A stretch of 64,000 bases of DNA. Source: an uncultured Anaeroplasmataceae bacterium (lineage in GTDB: Bacteria > Bacillota_I > Bacilli_A > Acholeplasmatales > Anaeroplasmataceae). Location: assembly GCA_910584005.1 (NCBI GenBank), contig CAJTXR010000001.1, positions 430,927 through 494,926 of the forward strand, written 5' to 3'. The translations under genes were made by a program, and so were the position numbers. Below are positions 43,252 through 51,692 of the stretch, piece by piece. Every line of letters begins with the position of its first letter. The stretch's first letter is position 1. The notes below the pieces were generated by a model, which was given only the letters and a program-made list of their open reading frames with translations, did no database searches and was not told where the DNA came from.

Positions 43252-45184
43252 AATTTTCTTATCCTTTACCCTACTTACACTATTCATATTTATTATTGGA
43301 AGCATTGCTGGCATTTTTATTTTTCATAATGCTCGCAATACTTCTCTTTTTACTATAAAAAATACAAAACCTATTTATATATATGATGCGAATAATAAAT
43401 TAGTAACTACAGACACACTTTACTATGAGTATACTTCAATTCAAGAAATCCATCCCAATATGATTCATGCGGTTATCGCAATTGAAGATAACGATTTTTA
43501 TCGGCATCAAGGAATATCTTTAAAACGAATGGCTGCTTCTCTTTATCAAAATATAAAGTCTAATGAAATTGTTCAAGGAGCTTCCACTATAACACAACAA
43601 TATATTAAAAATACATATTTAACCAATGAAAAAACATTTAAAAGAAAAATCAATGAAATTGCTTTAGCTTTAGAATTAGAAAAAAAATATACCAAAGATC
43701 AAATTATGGAAGCCTATTTAAATACGGTTTTATTTGGAAGTAATATTTATGGAATTAAAATGGCTTCTAGATATTATTTTAATAAAAAGCCAAATGAGCT
43801 ATCCATCAATGAAGCCGCAATTTTAGCTGGAATGATTCAACTTCCAAATTTTTATAACCCTTTTAAAAATCCTACTGAATCTACAAAAAGAAAAAACTTA
43901 GTTTTAAAAAGGATGTTAGAAGAAAAATATATTGATGAAAAAGAATATCAAGCTGCAAGTAAAATAAATGTAGAAGAAATTCTAAATAAAGGATTTATGA
44001 ATAACAAAGAAAGCTATCTAAATCCTTATATAGATTATATATTTTCAAATTTACCAGAAAAATCAAGTTCTATCTCTTCTATTTATACCTATTTAGATAC
44101 CAATATTCAAAAAGACCTATATCAAATTTTGTCTAACAAAACAAATCTTTTTAACGATGAAGATCTAAATTGTTCAATCGTTGTTTTAGATAATAAAACT
44201 TATGGGGTAAAAGCAATCGCAGGCAATCGTTCTTTTCACAATAAGGTATTAAATTATGCAAGTGAGATTTTATTACAACCAGGTTCTACGATAAAGCCGT
44301 TATTAGATTATGCCCCTGCCATAGAATACTTAAATTATAATCCAGCGACAGTTATTATCGATGAAGAATATCAATATAAAGATGGAACAAAATTAAAAAA
44401 TTATGATAATTCTTATCTTGGACCAATTACACTAAGAAAAGCCTTAAGCGATTCTAGAAATATACCTGCCGTTAAATTATTTAATGAGGTGGGATATGAA
44501 AGAGCCTTTCAATTTATTAAAAATCTCGGAATTGATAAAAAAGATACTATTTATGAAGCTGATGCAATTGGTGGTTCTACTACTGGATATACATTACTTA
44601 GCCTTGCAAATGCATATCAGGCTTTCGCAAATCTTGGATATTATAAAAAGGCTTCGGCAGTATCTAAAATAGAATATGATGTAGAAATAGTAACCAATTC
44701 CTTAAAACCTAAATTGGTTATGAAACCAGCTACTGCATTTTTAATCAATACAATGCTTCATGATGTATTTAAAAATAGCAGTTATGATTTAAATGATACT
44801 TATCTTATGGCTAAAACGGGACAAACCAATTATGATAAAAAAACTTTAGAAAAATATAAGCTCCCTTCAAACGCAACTAAAGATTCTTTGTTGATTGCTT
44901 ATACAAAAGATTTAACTATAGGTGTATGGATTGGTTATGAAAAAGTAATTGAAGGAAAATATTTGGATTATTATATGAAAAATATTCCTAGAACGATAAT
45001 GAAATTCATTCTAAATACTTATGCTCAAAAAGACCAGTACTATGAAGAAATTGAAGGAATCACAAAGCAGTATATTACGATTTATAACAATCAGCCTTAT
45101 TTAGCAAGAAATAATGGATTCTATGAATATTTCCAAGAAGGAAATCAACCACTCACTTATCCAAATTATGATTTAAAAGCATAA
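43232..45184 (+). CDS. ponA: Penicillin-binding protein 1A, bifunctional
   Basis: Class A PBP polymerising and cross-linking peptidoglycan. 650 residues: N-terminal membrane anchor (6-28), GT51 domain with EDNDFYRHQG and GASTITQQY, then transpeptidase domain with QPGSTIKP (Ser of SxxK), SDSRN and MAKTGQTN (KTG). All catalytic motifs intact, so the organism has a cell wall. No C-terminal low-complexity tail as in Bacillus. Followed by a terminator. Confidence 0.95.
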   Translation: MKSILNKIFLSFTLLTLFIFIIGSIAGIFIFHNARNTSLFTIKNTKPIYIYDANNKLVTTDTLYYEYTSIQEIHPNMIHAVIAIEDNDFYRHQGISLKRMAASLYQNIKSNEIVQGASTITQQYIKNTYLTNEKTFKRKINEIALALELEKKYTKDQIMEAYLNTVLFGSNIYGIKMASRYYFNKKPNELSINEAAILAGMIQLPNFYNPFKNPTESTKRKNLVLKRMLEEKYIDEKEYQAASKINVEEILNKGFMNNKESYLNPYIDYIFSNLPEKSSSISSIYTYLDTNIQKDLYQILSNKTNLFNDEDLNCSIVVLDNKTYGVKAIAGNRSFHNKVLNYASEILLQPGSTIKPLLDYAPAIEYLNYNPATVIIDEEYQYKDGTKLKNYDNSYLGPITLRKALSDSRNIPAVKLFNEVGYERAFQFIKNLGIDKKDTIYEADAIGGSTTGYTLLSLANAYQAFANLGYYKKASAVSKIEYDVEIVTNSLKPKLVMKPATAFLINTMLHDVFKNSSYDLNDTYLMAKTGQTNYDKKTLEKYKLPSNATKDSLLIAYTKDLTIGVWIGYEKVIEGKYLDYYMKNIPRTIMKFILNTYAQKDQYYEEIEGITKQYITIYNNQPYLARNNGFYEYFQEGNQPLTYPNYDLKA

Positions 45185-45187
45185 AAA

Positions 45188-45216
45188 AGGATGTTGCAAA
45201 AACAACATTCTTTTTT
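45188..45216 (+). terminator. Terminator of recU-ponA
   Basis: GGATGTTG/CAACATTC (45189-45196/45202-45209) with one G-T wobble and an AAAAA-type loop, then TTTTTT. A-rich on the other side, so it may also serve the convergent lipoprotein gene. Confidence 0.8.
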
Positions 45217-45217
45217 A

Positions 45218-45772
45218 TTAATGAAGTCTTTCAAACTGAATTTGATTACTTTCTAATTTATACTTAAATACACTATAAATTTGAGAAGAGTACTGAAAAA
45301 AAAGAGGATCATTCTGTTCAGAGGAACATAAAACTAAAGAAATAGCTAAATATCCATCTGTTCCGGAAAAGATATCTATTGGAATAGAATAGGAGCCTTT
45401 AAATGTACATTCAATATGACTTTCATCGATATGAATCAATGGATACAAATGAGCTTCTGTTGGTGGAATATCATCTAGAACCTTACTATGATCAGTCAAA
45501 TAATATTCAGAAGGATTCTTATATTGTTCAAAAGCTGTTGCCCGCAGTTGATACAAGTTCCCATTAGGATAGATGGTTTCTGGATCTATCCCAATACCTA
45601 TATCAAATATTATTTCTTCTTTTTCTATATCATATGTAGCTTTTTGATAGAAAACAGAAATTCCAATTGATGACAACATAGGACATTCTTCTTTTTTAGC
45701 ACAAGAAATAAATGTAGTTCCTATGAATACTATGCTTACTATTAAAATGATTTTTTTTAGAATACTCTTCAT
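45218..45772 (-). CDS. Predicted lipoprotein of unknown function
   Basis: 184 residues. Positively charged N-terminus, hydrophobic segment and lipobox FISC give lipoprotein sorting (Cys24). The mature part is acidic, rich in Tyr and Ser, with several beta strands; no recognised domain. Good GGAGATTGCC site. It follows the broken protease gene by 33 bp on the same strand, so the two may form a surface-exposed operon, but no functional link can be shown. Confidence 0.7.
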   Translation of the reverse strand: MKSILKKIILIVSIVFIGTTFISCAKKEECPMLSSIGISVFYQKATYDIEKEEIIFDIGIGIDPETIYPNGNLYQLRATAFEQYKNPSEYYLTDHSKVLDDIPPTEAHLYPLIHIDESHIECTFKGSYSIPIDIFSGTDGYLAISLVLCSSEQNDPLFFQYSSQIYSVFKYKLESNQIQFERLH

Positions 45773-45805
45773 TTGGCAATCTCCTTCTCATTTTTAGTTT
45801 ATGAA

Positions 45806-46702
45806 TTATTCATTTTTTTTGTCATACATGATAATTTGATTTAAACACATTAAAACACCTGGTACTGGACCTTCTGTATAATACTTACAATAAGTACAAC
45901 GATGCCCTAATTTCTCAGGTATAAAATTATGGTTTTCCATAATATATTCTCCACAACTACAATAAGCGTAATGAGTAGAATTGTCATATTTTGTAAATCT
46001 GTAACTATAATCATGAATATGTGAACTTTTTGTTATAGACAATCTATAATCTCCAAGAGATTCCCATCCACTAATCCTAATTCTAAATAATAATATTTGA
46101 TTCTTAGTAAGTTTAAGAGTTATCTTAAAATTATAATCCTCTCCTGAATCATCATCAGAATGAAGTAAATAATCAAAGGATTGGTTTCCTGCAATTAAAC
46201 TAAAGGTTTCTATTACAGTATCTGAATCTCCAAAAGATTCAAAAGTATATTCTGCAGAATCATCAGCTATAAATTTATACCAATCTGCATTATTATAAAG
46301 AATTTTACCATTATATATTCCACATTCTTTTATTTCTATAGGTTGAGGTAGTGTACGAACATCTGTATAAGACATATACCCTCCTGTAGTTGGCACATCA
46401 TTTTGATATACTATGACTCGCCATTTCATAATGGAATTAGGAAAATTTAAAACTTTTGTCCAATCATTTTCGGATAACTCATAAGAAGTCGTATTTAATA
46501 AAGGAGATTCTACTTCAAGATAATCATTTTGATTGTATATATATAATTTATACTGTGTATTTTCAGGTCGAATATACTCCCAAGTTAATATAGGTCTTCT
46601 CCCTATAACCCAATTCGATACTTTTAAATTAAAAGCACTAAATCTACATCTAGATAAAATTTCACCTAAACTTTCGATATCATCAATCTCGTAATGATTC
46701 AT
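45806..46702 (-). CDS. C-terminal part of a broken secreted metalloprotease-like protein
   Basis: 298 residues without signal peptide, overlapping the stop of the upstream frame by 20 bp in the +1 frame. Begins MNHYEIDDIESLGEIL, continues with fibronectin-like strands (WRVIVYQNDVPTTGG), a pre-peptidase C-like beta domain, and ends with a Cys/His-rich module (HYAYCSCGEYIMENHNF plus CTYCKYY) seen in surface proteins of gut Bacilli. With no signal of its own it makes sense only as the continuation of the 46683-48122 protein. The frame change occurs at seven A's (46703-46709 on the plus strand). Confidence 0.7.
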   Translation of the reverse strand: MNHYEIDDIESLGEILSRCRFSAFNLKVSNWVIGRRPILTWEYIRPENTQYKLYIYNQNDYLEVESPLLNTTSYELSENDWTKVLNFPNSIMKWRVIVYQNDVPTTGGYMSYTDVRTLPQPIEIKECGIYNGKILYNNADWYKFIADDSAEYTFESFGDSDTVIETFSLIAGNQSFDYLLHSDDDSGEDYNFKITLKLTKNQILLFRIRISGWESLGDYRLSITKSSHIHDYSYRFTKYDNSTHYAYCSCGEYIMENHNFIPEKLGHRCTYCKYYTEGPVPGVLMCLNQIIMYDKKNE

Positions 46703-48122
46703 AAAAAAATCTTGCTATAGAAACTTCACTACCTTCACCAAAACGTGGGTTATTATTATCTTCTAAGTGAAAATCTCTATCATCAATCATACCATTTTTA
46801 TTTAAAAAAATATCATAAGTTTCATCATTAATTCTAGGAATTCCCTGTAAAGAATCAGCAAAATGTTTAGTAACTATGATGGCAAAAAATGAAGGCCATC
46901 CTTCTCCCCATGCTAACCGAGTTCCCTTGTCCTTACCATGCAATTCAATTAAATCTTCGCTATCACTATGATTTCCACCTGGACTATCGGATATATAATA
47001 ATATTCTTGGATTGCATGTCCATATTCATGTAACGCAATATCCCAAAATTCCCAAACCTCTTGTTCTAACTCAATTCCTAAACGCCCATAGCAACTCCTA
47101 CTTCTTGGATATAAACAATCTGCATAAGGAACAGATAAAGTTGATTCATTCATTTCTTCTACATATTTTGTTCCAATAATTAACGCCTGAGCAATACTCA
47201 TTGCCCGACCATCTATTGTGCTATTTAATAAGATACTCTCGCTCTTATAACTCTCATTTGGAGCTAGATTAAATTTTGAGGAATCAACAAAATATAATTT
47301 ACTAAAACTATCTTTTCTAACTTTGACATGCATTCCTGCAGATACAATTCGCACAAAATATTCTGCAGTTTTATCTATAGAATAATGAAATTCATAATAC
47401 CCTTGAATATCTGTATAACTAAAAGAAACATTTTTATTATTTACATATAATTCCACTAAAAAGAATTGTGCAGGGTGACTCTGATTTAAATTATCTTGCC
47501 AAAACCAATTTCCCGAAATCATAACCTCTGTAGAGTTTGATTGGGTTACAATTTCTTCTTGATTAATATTACTCATTCTATTTTCTATGCAATAAAAGCT
47601 ATTTTTATCCAAACCCTGATTATATTCTTCTTCAGTTATTATATTTTGATCTAGTTTATAGTCCCATACTAAACCTTCTATATTTTCATTATTTGAAAAA
47701 CTAAAAAACAGCCCAAATTTCGTATAATAAGAGTAAATTGTAGTAGATAAAAAATCATTATTTTCTAAATAGAAATTCAATTTTAGATATCCTTGTTCTA
47801 AATTGTTCATATATTTCATTGTAAGAAATATTCTAAAATCTATAAACTCAAAAGAAAAATTATCAAAACAATTAGACTCAATATTTCTTTTAACATTTTT
47901 CAAAAAAGCATTTGTTTCAAGTTCTATTTTAATATCCTCTGTTATTAAATATGGAGTGGTGAGGAGTACTGGCGTAAGTTCATACTCTTGAGTGTCTTCA
48001 TTTATACGATTTTCATCTAAAACTTTTTCTTTTTGAGGCACAGCAAAACTCGAAATAAAGCAAACGGAATACAATATTGAAATAAAAAGGCATATAATTC
48101 CTATTTTGAAAACTTTATTCAT
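46683..48122 (-). CDS. N-terminal part of a secreted zinc metalloprotease-like protein (frame broken)
   Basis: 479 residues. Signal peptide at 1-28 (ILYSVCFISSFA), a long beta-rich prodomain, a carboxypeptidase-regulatory-like strand repeat (YTDIQGYYEFHYS) and a gluzincin core with HEYGH near 365 and a downstream Glu in WGEGWPSFF. Ends SIARFFYESLRD at a TGA just after a T7 tract; the C-terminal domains follow in the next frame. Start lacks a close ribosome-binding site; AAGGAG lies about 40 nt upstream. Probably extracellular. Either a disrupted gene, a slippage-controlled one or an assembly error. Confidence 0.75.
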   Translation of the reverse strand: MNKVFKIGIICLFISILYSVCFISSFAVPQKEKVLDENRINEDTQEYELTPVLLTTPYLITEDIKIELETNAFLKNVKRNIESNCFDNFSFEFIDFRIFLTMKYMNNLEQGYLKLNFYLENNDFLSTTIYSYYTKFGLFFSFSNNENIEGLVWDYKLDQNIITEEEYNQGLDKNSFYCIENRMSNINQEEIVTQSNSTEVMISGNWFWQDNLNQSHPAQFFLVELYVNNKNVSFSYTDIQGYYEFHYSIDKTAEYFVRIVSAGMHVKVRKDSFSKLYFVDSSKFNLAPNESYKSESILLNSTIDGRAMSIAQALIIGTKYVEEMNESTLSVPYADCLYPRSRSCYGRLGIELEQEVWEFWDIALHEYGHAIQEYYYISDSPGGNHSDSEDLIELHGKDKGTRLAWGEGWPSFFAIIVTKHFADSLQGIPRINDETYDIFLNKNGMIDDRDFHLEDNNNPRFGEGSEVSIARFFYESLRD

Positions 48123-48173
48123 ATTTAAATACGAAATAATCTTATAAAATTATTTCTACTCCTTAGCGACTAT

Positions 48174-48182
48174 ATAATAACA
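48174..48182 (-). promoter_or_regulatory. Extended -10 promoter of the protease gene
   Basis: Minus-strand TGTTATTAT with the -35 region occupied by the third of three GACAAA repeats, as expected for an activator-dependent promoter. Confidence 0.4.
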
Positions 48183-48198
48183 GATTTGCACAAGTATT

Positions 48199-48225
48199 TT
48201 TGTCATTTTTTGTCGAGCCTTTGTC
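48199..48225. promoter_or_regulatory. Three helical-phase direct repeats TTTGTC (GACAAA)
   Basis: TTTGTC occurs at 48199-48204, 48209-48214 and 48220-48225, spaced 10 and 11 bp, so on one face of the DNA. Such arrays are typical binding sites of OmpR/PhoP-type response regulators or other activators. Confidence 0.45.
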
Positions 48226-48247
48226 GCTTTTTATAGAACCATTCAAA

Positions 48248-49630
48248 TTAGAGATATAAAAACAAAAGATAAGCTAATCCATAATAAAGAACCACCGCAA
48301 TCACGTCATTAATTGTAGTAATAAATGGTCCTGAAGCAACTGCAGGATCAATTTTAATTTTCATAAATAATATTGGCACAATGGATCCAATAAAGCTACA
48401 AATTGTCATTGCTGTTAACAAAGATATTGCAACAATACCAGCAGCTTTAATTGCCTCTAAATGCTGATAAGTAGGACTCACTATGGATTGCTTCGTAATA
48501 AAAAGAAAACCAAAAACAAAACCGAAAGCCAAAACCCCCAAAATCAAGCCATTGACAAATCCAATCCGAATTTCTTTAAATACCGTTTTCCAAAGATCTT
48601 TTTTACTGATTTCATCACTTGATAAAAGACGGATGGTAACCGCAAGGGACTGCGTTCCTGTGTTTCCTGCCATATCAAGAATTAAAGATTGAAAGAAAAC
48701 AATTATGGGTAAAGCAGCCACTACAGCTTCAAAGCCAGAAATTAAACTTGATACCAGTAATCCTAAAAAAAGTAAAACAACTAACCATGGCAAACGTTTC
48801 TTTATTGAAAGAAATAAGGATTCATGAAGTTCCTCTTCTTCAGTTAATCCACCAAATTTAGCATAATCATCTGCCATTTCATCATCTAAAACCTCTACAA
48901 CATCATCCGAAGTGACTACACCAATTATTTCATTTTTTCCATTTAAAATAGGATAAGAATCTAAGGCATAATCCTTGAATCTTAATAAGCAATCTTTAAC
49001 TTCCTCTGTTGCATAAAAATAAGGATAATTCTTTTTCATTATATCTTCTAAATTTTCATTTTCTCGTGCAATAATTAAATCACGTAAATCAATCGCTGCA
49101 TAGAAATGATGATATTCATCTTCAATGTAAATTATAGAAACATTATCATTATCCGCAGCAAGAGCAATAACCTTTTTCATAGCACTTCTTACTGTATTAT
49201 TTTTTTCTATTAGAATATAATTATTTGTCATTTTACTTCCAATTTGATTTTCCTCATACTGATGAATTAGTTTAATATCCTCAATAGAATTAGGTTCCAT
49301 CAAAGATACAATTTCTTTACGATTTTCTTCTTCTAATTCATCTAATACATCCACCGCATCATCTGAATCCATTAATTCAATAATGTCTGCTGCTTGATCT
49401 TGAGAAAGTTCCTCAACATAATCAGCTACATTATCTAAGTAAGCAAAAATTTCTGATAAAATTTCTTCATCTAAAATTTTATACAATTTTAGCCGCTCTT
49501 CTTTTGTTAGATTTGCTAAGACATCCGCAATATCACTTTCATGATATTGGAGAAGTAGGTTCTTTTTTTCCTCGTTTGTTTTATTAGATTCAATAATTTC
49601 TTTTAATTCTACTCCATAATCTCTTAGCAT
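48248..49630 (-). CDS. mgtE: Magnesium transporter MgtE
   Basis: Mg2+ channel/transporter. 460 residues: MgtE N-domain with superhelical repeats (YHESDIADVLANL, LDNVADYVEELSQDQAADII), paired CBS domains (about 140-260) sensing Mg2+, and five membrane helices with the pore motif MAGNTGTQSLAVTIR. An M-box riboswitch, common before mgtE, is not visible, since the 15 bp gap to the upstream gene leaves no room for it. Confidence 0.93.
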   Translation of the reverse strand: MLRDYGVELKEIIESNKTNEEKKNLLLQYHESDIADVLANLTKEERLKLYKILDEEILSEIFAYLDNVADYVEELSQDQAADIIELMDSDDAVDVLDELEEENRKEIVSLMEPNSIEDIKLIHQYEENQIGSKMTNNYILIEKNNTVRSAMKKVIALAADNDNVSIIYIEDEYHHFYAAIDLRDLIIARENENLEDIMKKNYPYFYATEEVKDCLLRFKDYALDSYPILNGKNEIIGVVTSDDVVEVLDDEMADDYAKFGGLTEEEELHESLFLSIKKRLPWLVVLLFLGLLVSSLISGFEAVVAALPIIVFFQSLILDMAGNTGTQSLAVTIRLLSSDEISKKDLWKTVFKEIRIGFVNGLILGVLAFGFVFGFLFITKQSIVSPTYQHLEAIKAAGIVAISLLTAMTICSFIGSIVPILFMKIKIDPAVASGPFITTINDVIAVVLYYGLAYLLFLYL

Positions 49631-49644
49631 AATCTTTACCTTCT

Positions 49645-50400
49645 TTATTCTAAAATAAAATCATAAGAGAAATGTAGCTTAAAATCTTCATGTAAACTTT
49701 GATTCATTTCTCTTAACTTATAATTTTTTTCCCTTAACCGAATGAGTTCTTGAGTGATTCCTGTTTCAGTAAAAATTTCTTCATGATTTAAAGGGAATTC
49801 ATTCTTTAAATTATGAACCAATTCCGTTAAATTTGTTAATGATTCCTTATAATAATAACCTATAGTATCATATTCCTCTTCTTCTATGTAAGTTGATGTA
49901 AACACATCCTTATATTCATTTAAAAGCATCTTAAAGGCACTAATATTCCCAATTCGATAAATAGGGGATAAAAGACTATACACCTTACGTTCTACTTCAG
50001 TAGAATGAGCCTTGATAGCAGGATGATAATTCTTGCAATATTCAATATAAGCATTATCCAATTCTTGAATATCTTGCGTAGTATAATTTTTACATCTTCT
50101 ATCTAATTCCATAGCTTCACTAATTGCTTGATGGAATTGTTCTATATGAAGAGCGAAATCCTTCTTACATCCATCTAAATAAGCCTTAATTTCTTCTTCA
50201 GGTACTCCATCTGTATGTTTCGCAATCGCATCTATTAAATATTGGTTTTCATATTGAATGTATCTTTGTTGTTCTAACTCCTCTTTAAAATGAGAAATAT
50301 AAAAATGATTTAAAAAATAACTTTTTCTTTGATTTACTTCATATTCTATAACAATATTTGTTAAGTCTTCTTTTAAATTCATAAATTCTTCTTTTGTCAT
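49645..50400 (-). CDS. Hypothetical helical protein
   Basis: 251 residues, acidic, all-helical with several heptad-like segments and a C-terminal coiled coil (ELIRLREKNYKLREM). No membrane segment or known motif. GGAGG before the ATG supports it. It precedes mgtE by 14 bp in the same operon, so it may be co-regulated with magnesium uptake; nothing else indicates function. Confidence 0.7.
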   Translation of the reverse strand: MTKEEFMNLKEDLTNIVIEYEVNQRKSYFLNHFYISHFKEELEQQRYIQYENQYLIDAIAKHTDGVPEEEIKAYLDGCKKDFALHIEQFHQAISEAMELDRRCKNYTTQDIQELDNAYIEYCKNYHPAIKAHSTEVERKVYSLLSPIYRIGNISAFKMLLNEYKDVFTSTYIEEEEYDTIGYYYKESLTNLTELVHNLKNEFPLNHEEIFTETGITQELIRLREKNYKLREMNQSLHEDFKLHFSYDFILE

Positions 50401-50464
50401 AATCTATACCTCCTAATATAAATCATTTTACCATAAAAAACAATAAAAATCATCCACTTTTTGC

Positions 50465-50493
50465 TTGCAATTCAATTTTTAATGAGATATAAT
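50465..50493 (+). promoter_or_regulatory. Promoter of tRNA-Arg
   Basis: TTGCAA (50465-50470), 17 bp spacer, TATAAT (50488-50493), 20 bp before the tRNA: a strong consensus promoter for a monocistronic tRNA. Confidence 0.8.
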
Positions 50494-50513
50494 ATTTACG
50501 CTATACTTTTATT

Positions 50514-50590
<77 letters not shown>

Positions 50591-50604
50591 TTTTTTTATA
50601 AAAT

Positions 50605-50658
50605 AAAGGCCTTGAAATATGAGGAAAAAGTTATTCCCCTTAATTCAAGGCCTTTTTA
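50605..50658. terminator. Terminator downstream of tRNA-Arg
   Basis: AAAGGCCTTGAA (50605-50616)/TTCAAGGCCTTT (50644-50655) with an inner GAGGAA/TTCCCC-type pairing, then TTTT. A T7 run directly after the tRNA (50591-50597) may give earlier termination. Confidence 0.75.
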
Positions 50659-50691
50659 TATATAAGGTTAATCTAATAGTCAAAAAGAAAA

Positions 50692-51378
50692 CTATTTATT
50701 TAATAAGAAGTCAATAATATTAAAATGCTTTATTCCATTTCTTGAAAAATCAGGCAAATCTCCTGAGATTACATATTTAGGATAATTGTCATTGATTCTT
50801 TCTAAATTACCAAATTCTCTTTTTATTGTATCATCTGTAGAAAGAAGATAACAAACTTGAATATAGATTTTATCAGCTCCTTTATTTGCGATAAAGTCGA
50901 TTTCATAGTCATCTGTTTTCCTACATGAACAGTATAACCACGAGATAGTAATTCAAGATAGATTATATTTTCATACAACTTATTCAAATCTAATTCTGGA
51001 CATGTTTTAATTACATTACGAAGTCCTAAATCAACAGAATAATACTTTTCATTGGTTGTAAGGAGCTTCTTACCCTTTATATCATAGCGTTGAACAGAAT
51101 TCATAATCATATAGCCTATCTGAATTTTTGAATTATACATTTTTCTTAGATTCAAAATTTAAATAAACAATTTGATTTGAAATTTTACCATTTTCTAATA
51201 AATATTCTTGAATCTGCTGTAAAAGAACAGTTTTTCCAGAACGACGAACTCCAGTTAAAACTTTAATTAGATTTTTATCATTACAAACCCCTCTCCTTCC
51301 AAGGACAATTATATTATGACTGACAAAATCAATCGAGTCAATGTTTTTGTCAGTTTTAAAACCGACAAAAAATAGCAT
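50692..51378 (-). pseudogene. Remnant of an AAA (AAA_14)/DUF4143 ATPase
   Basis: Two pieces of one protein. Upstream frame 51133-51378 carries NDKNLIKVLTGVRRSGKTVLL (Walker A) and YLNFES, then stops. A second frame (51155 to about 50940) resumes with VQRYDIKGKKLL...YYSVDLGLRN, the DUF4143 C-terminal part, and a third frame continues from TDDYEIDFIANKGADKIY to a TAG at 50692 (...NIIDFLLNK). Thus about 150-200 residues including Walker B are deleted, and one base is missing in an A-run near 50920. Intact members are 380-430 residues. Lies directly after tRNA-Arg, a usual integration site. Confidence 0.8.
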
Positions 51379-51692
51379 AATAATTAGAAGGACAAGAAGC
51401 TTTACCTGGTAAGGAAGAATTAAAAAAATATTAGAAAATTAATTTCTTTTCTGTTAGAGATTTTGTGAGAAAATCTATGTGGATTTTTTTTCGCATCATT
51501 ATTATCTCCTTTTGCTTTTATATTTTTTTAGCATGAAATTTGGCAATTTACAACGGACTACTCTTATTTAATGGTTTTAAGAAAATATGCTTTAATCCTT
51601 AATTAGCGGAGATTAACTCATGCTCTGAGTGTTATTTTTTGAAATAAGAAACAAACCTTTAAATTGCAGTTTATTTTTTCAATAATTTCAAT
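51379..51692. other. 314 bp region without a convincing gene
   Basis: Between the decayed ATPase and the ABC exporter. It holds one short minus-strand frame (51431-51499, 22 codons, starting MMRKKIHIDFL) behind a perfect AAAGGAGATAATA site, ending TAA. It may be a truncated leftover of an accessory gene or a leader peptide; no homology is visible. The rest is AT-rich without repeats or hairpins that I can support. Confidence 0.4.

Noticed and set aside
46683..46720. Programmed ribosomal frameshift in the protease
   Set aside because: It would need +1 slippage on T7 without a recognisable stimulating structure or hungry codon; a homopolymer indel or deletion is simpler.
48199..48225. Short CRISPR-like array
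   Set aside because: Repeats are only 6 bp with 4-5 bp between them; they fit a protein-binding site, and no cas genes are present.
49631..49644. M-box magnesium riboswitch upstream of mgtE
   Set aside because: Only 14 bp separate mgtE from the preceding gene, with no room for the aptamer.
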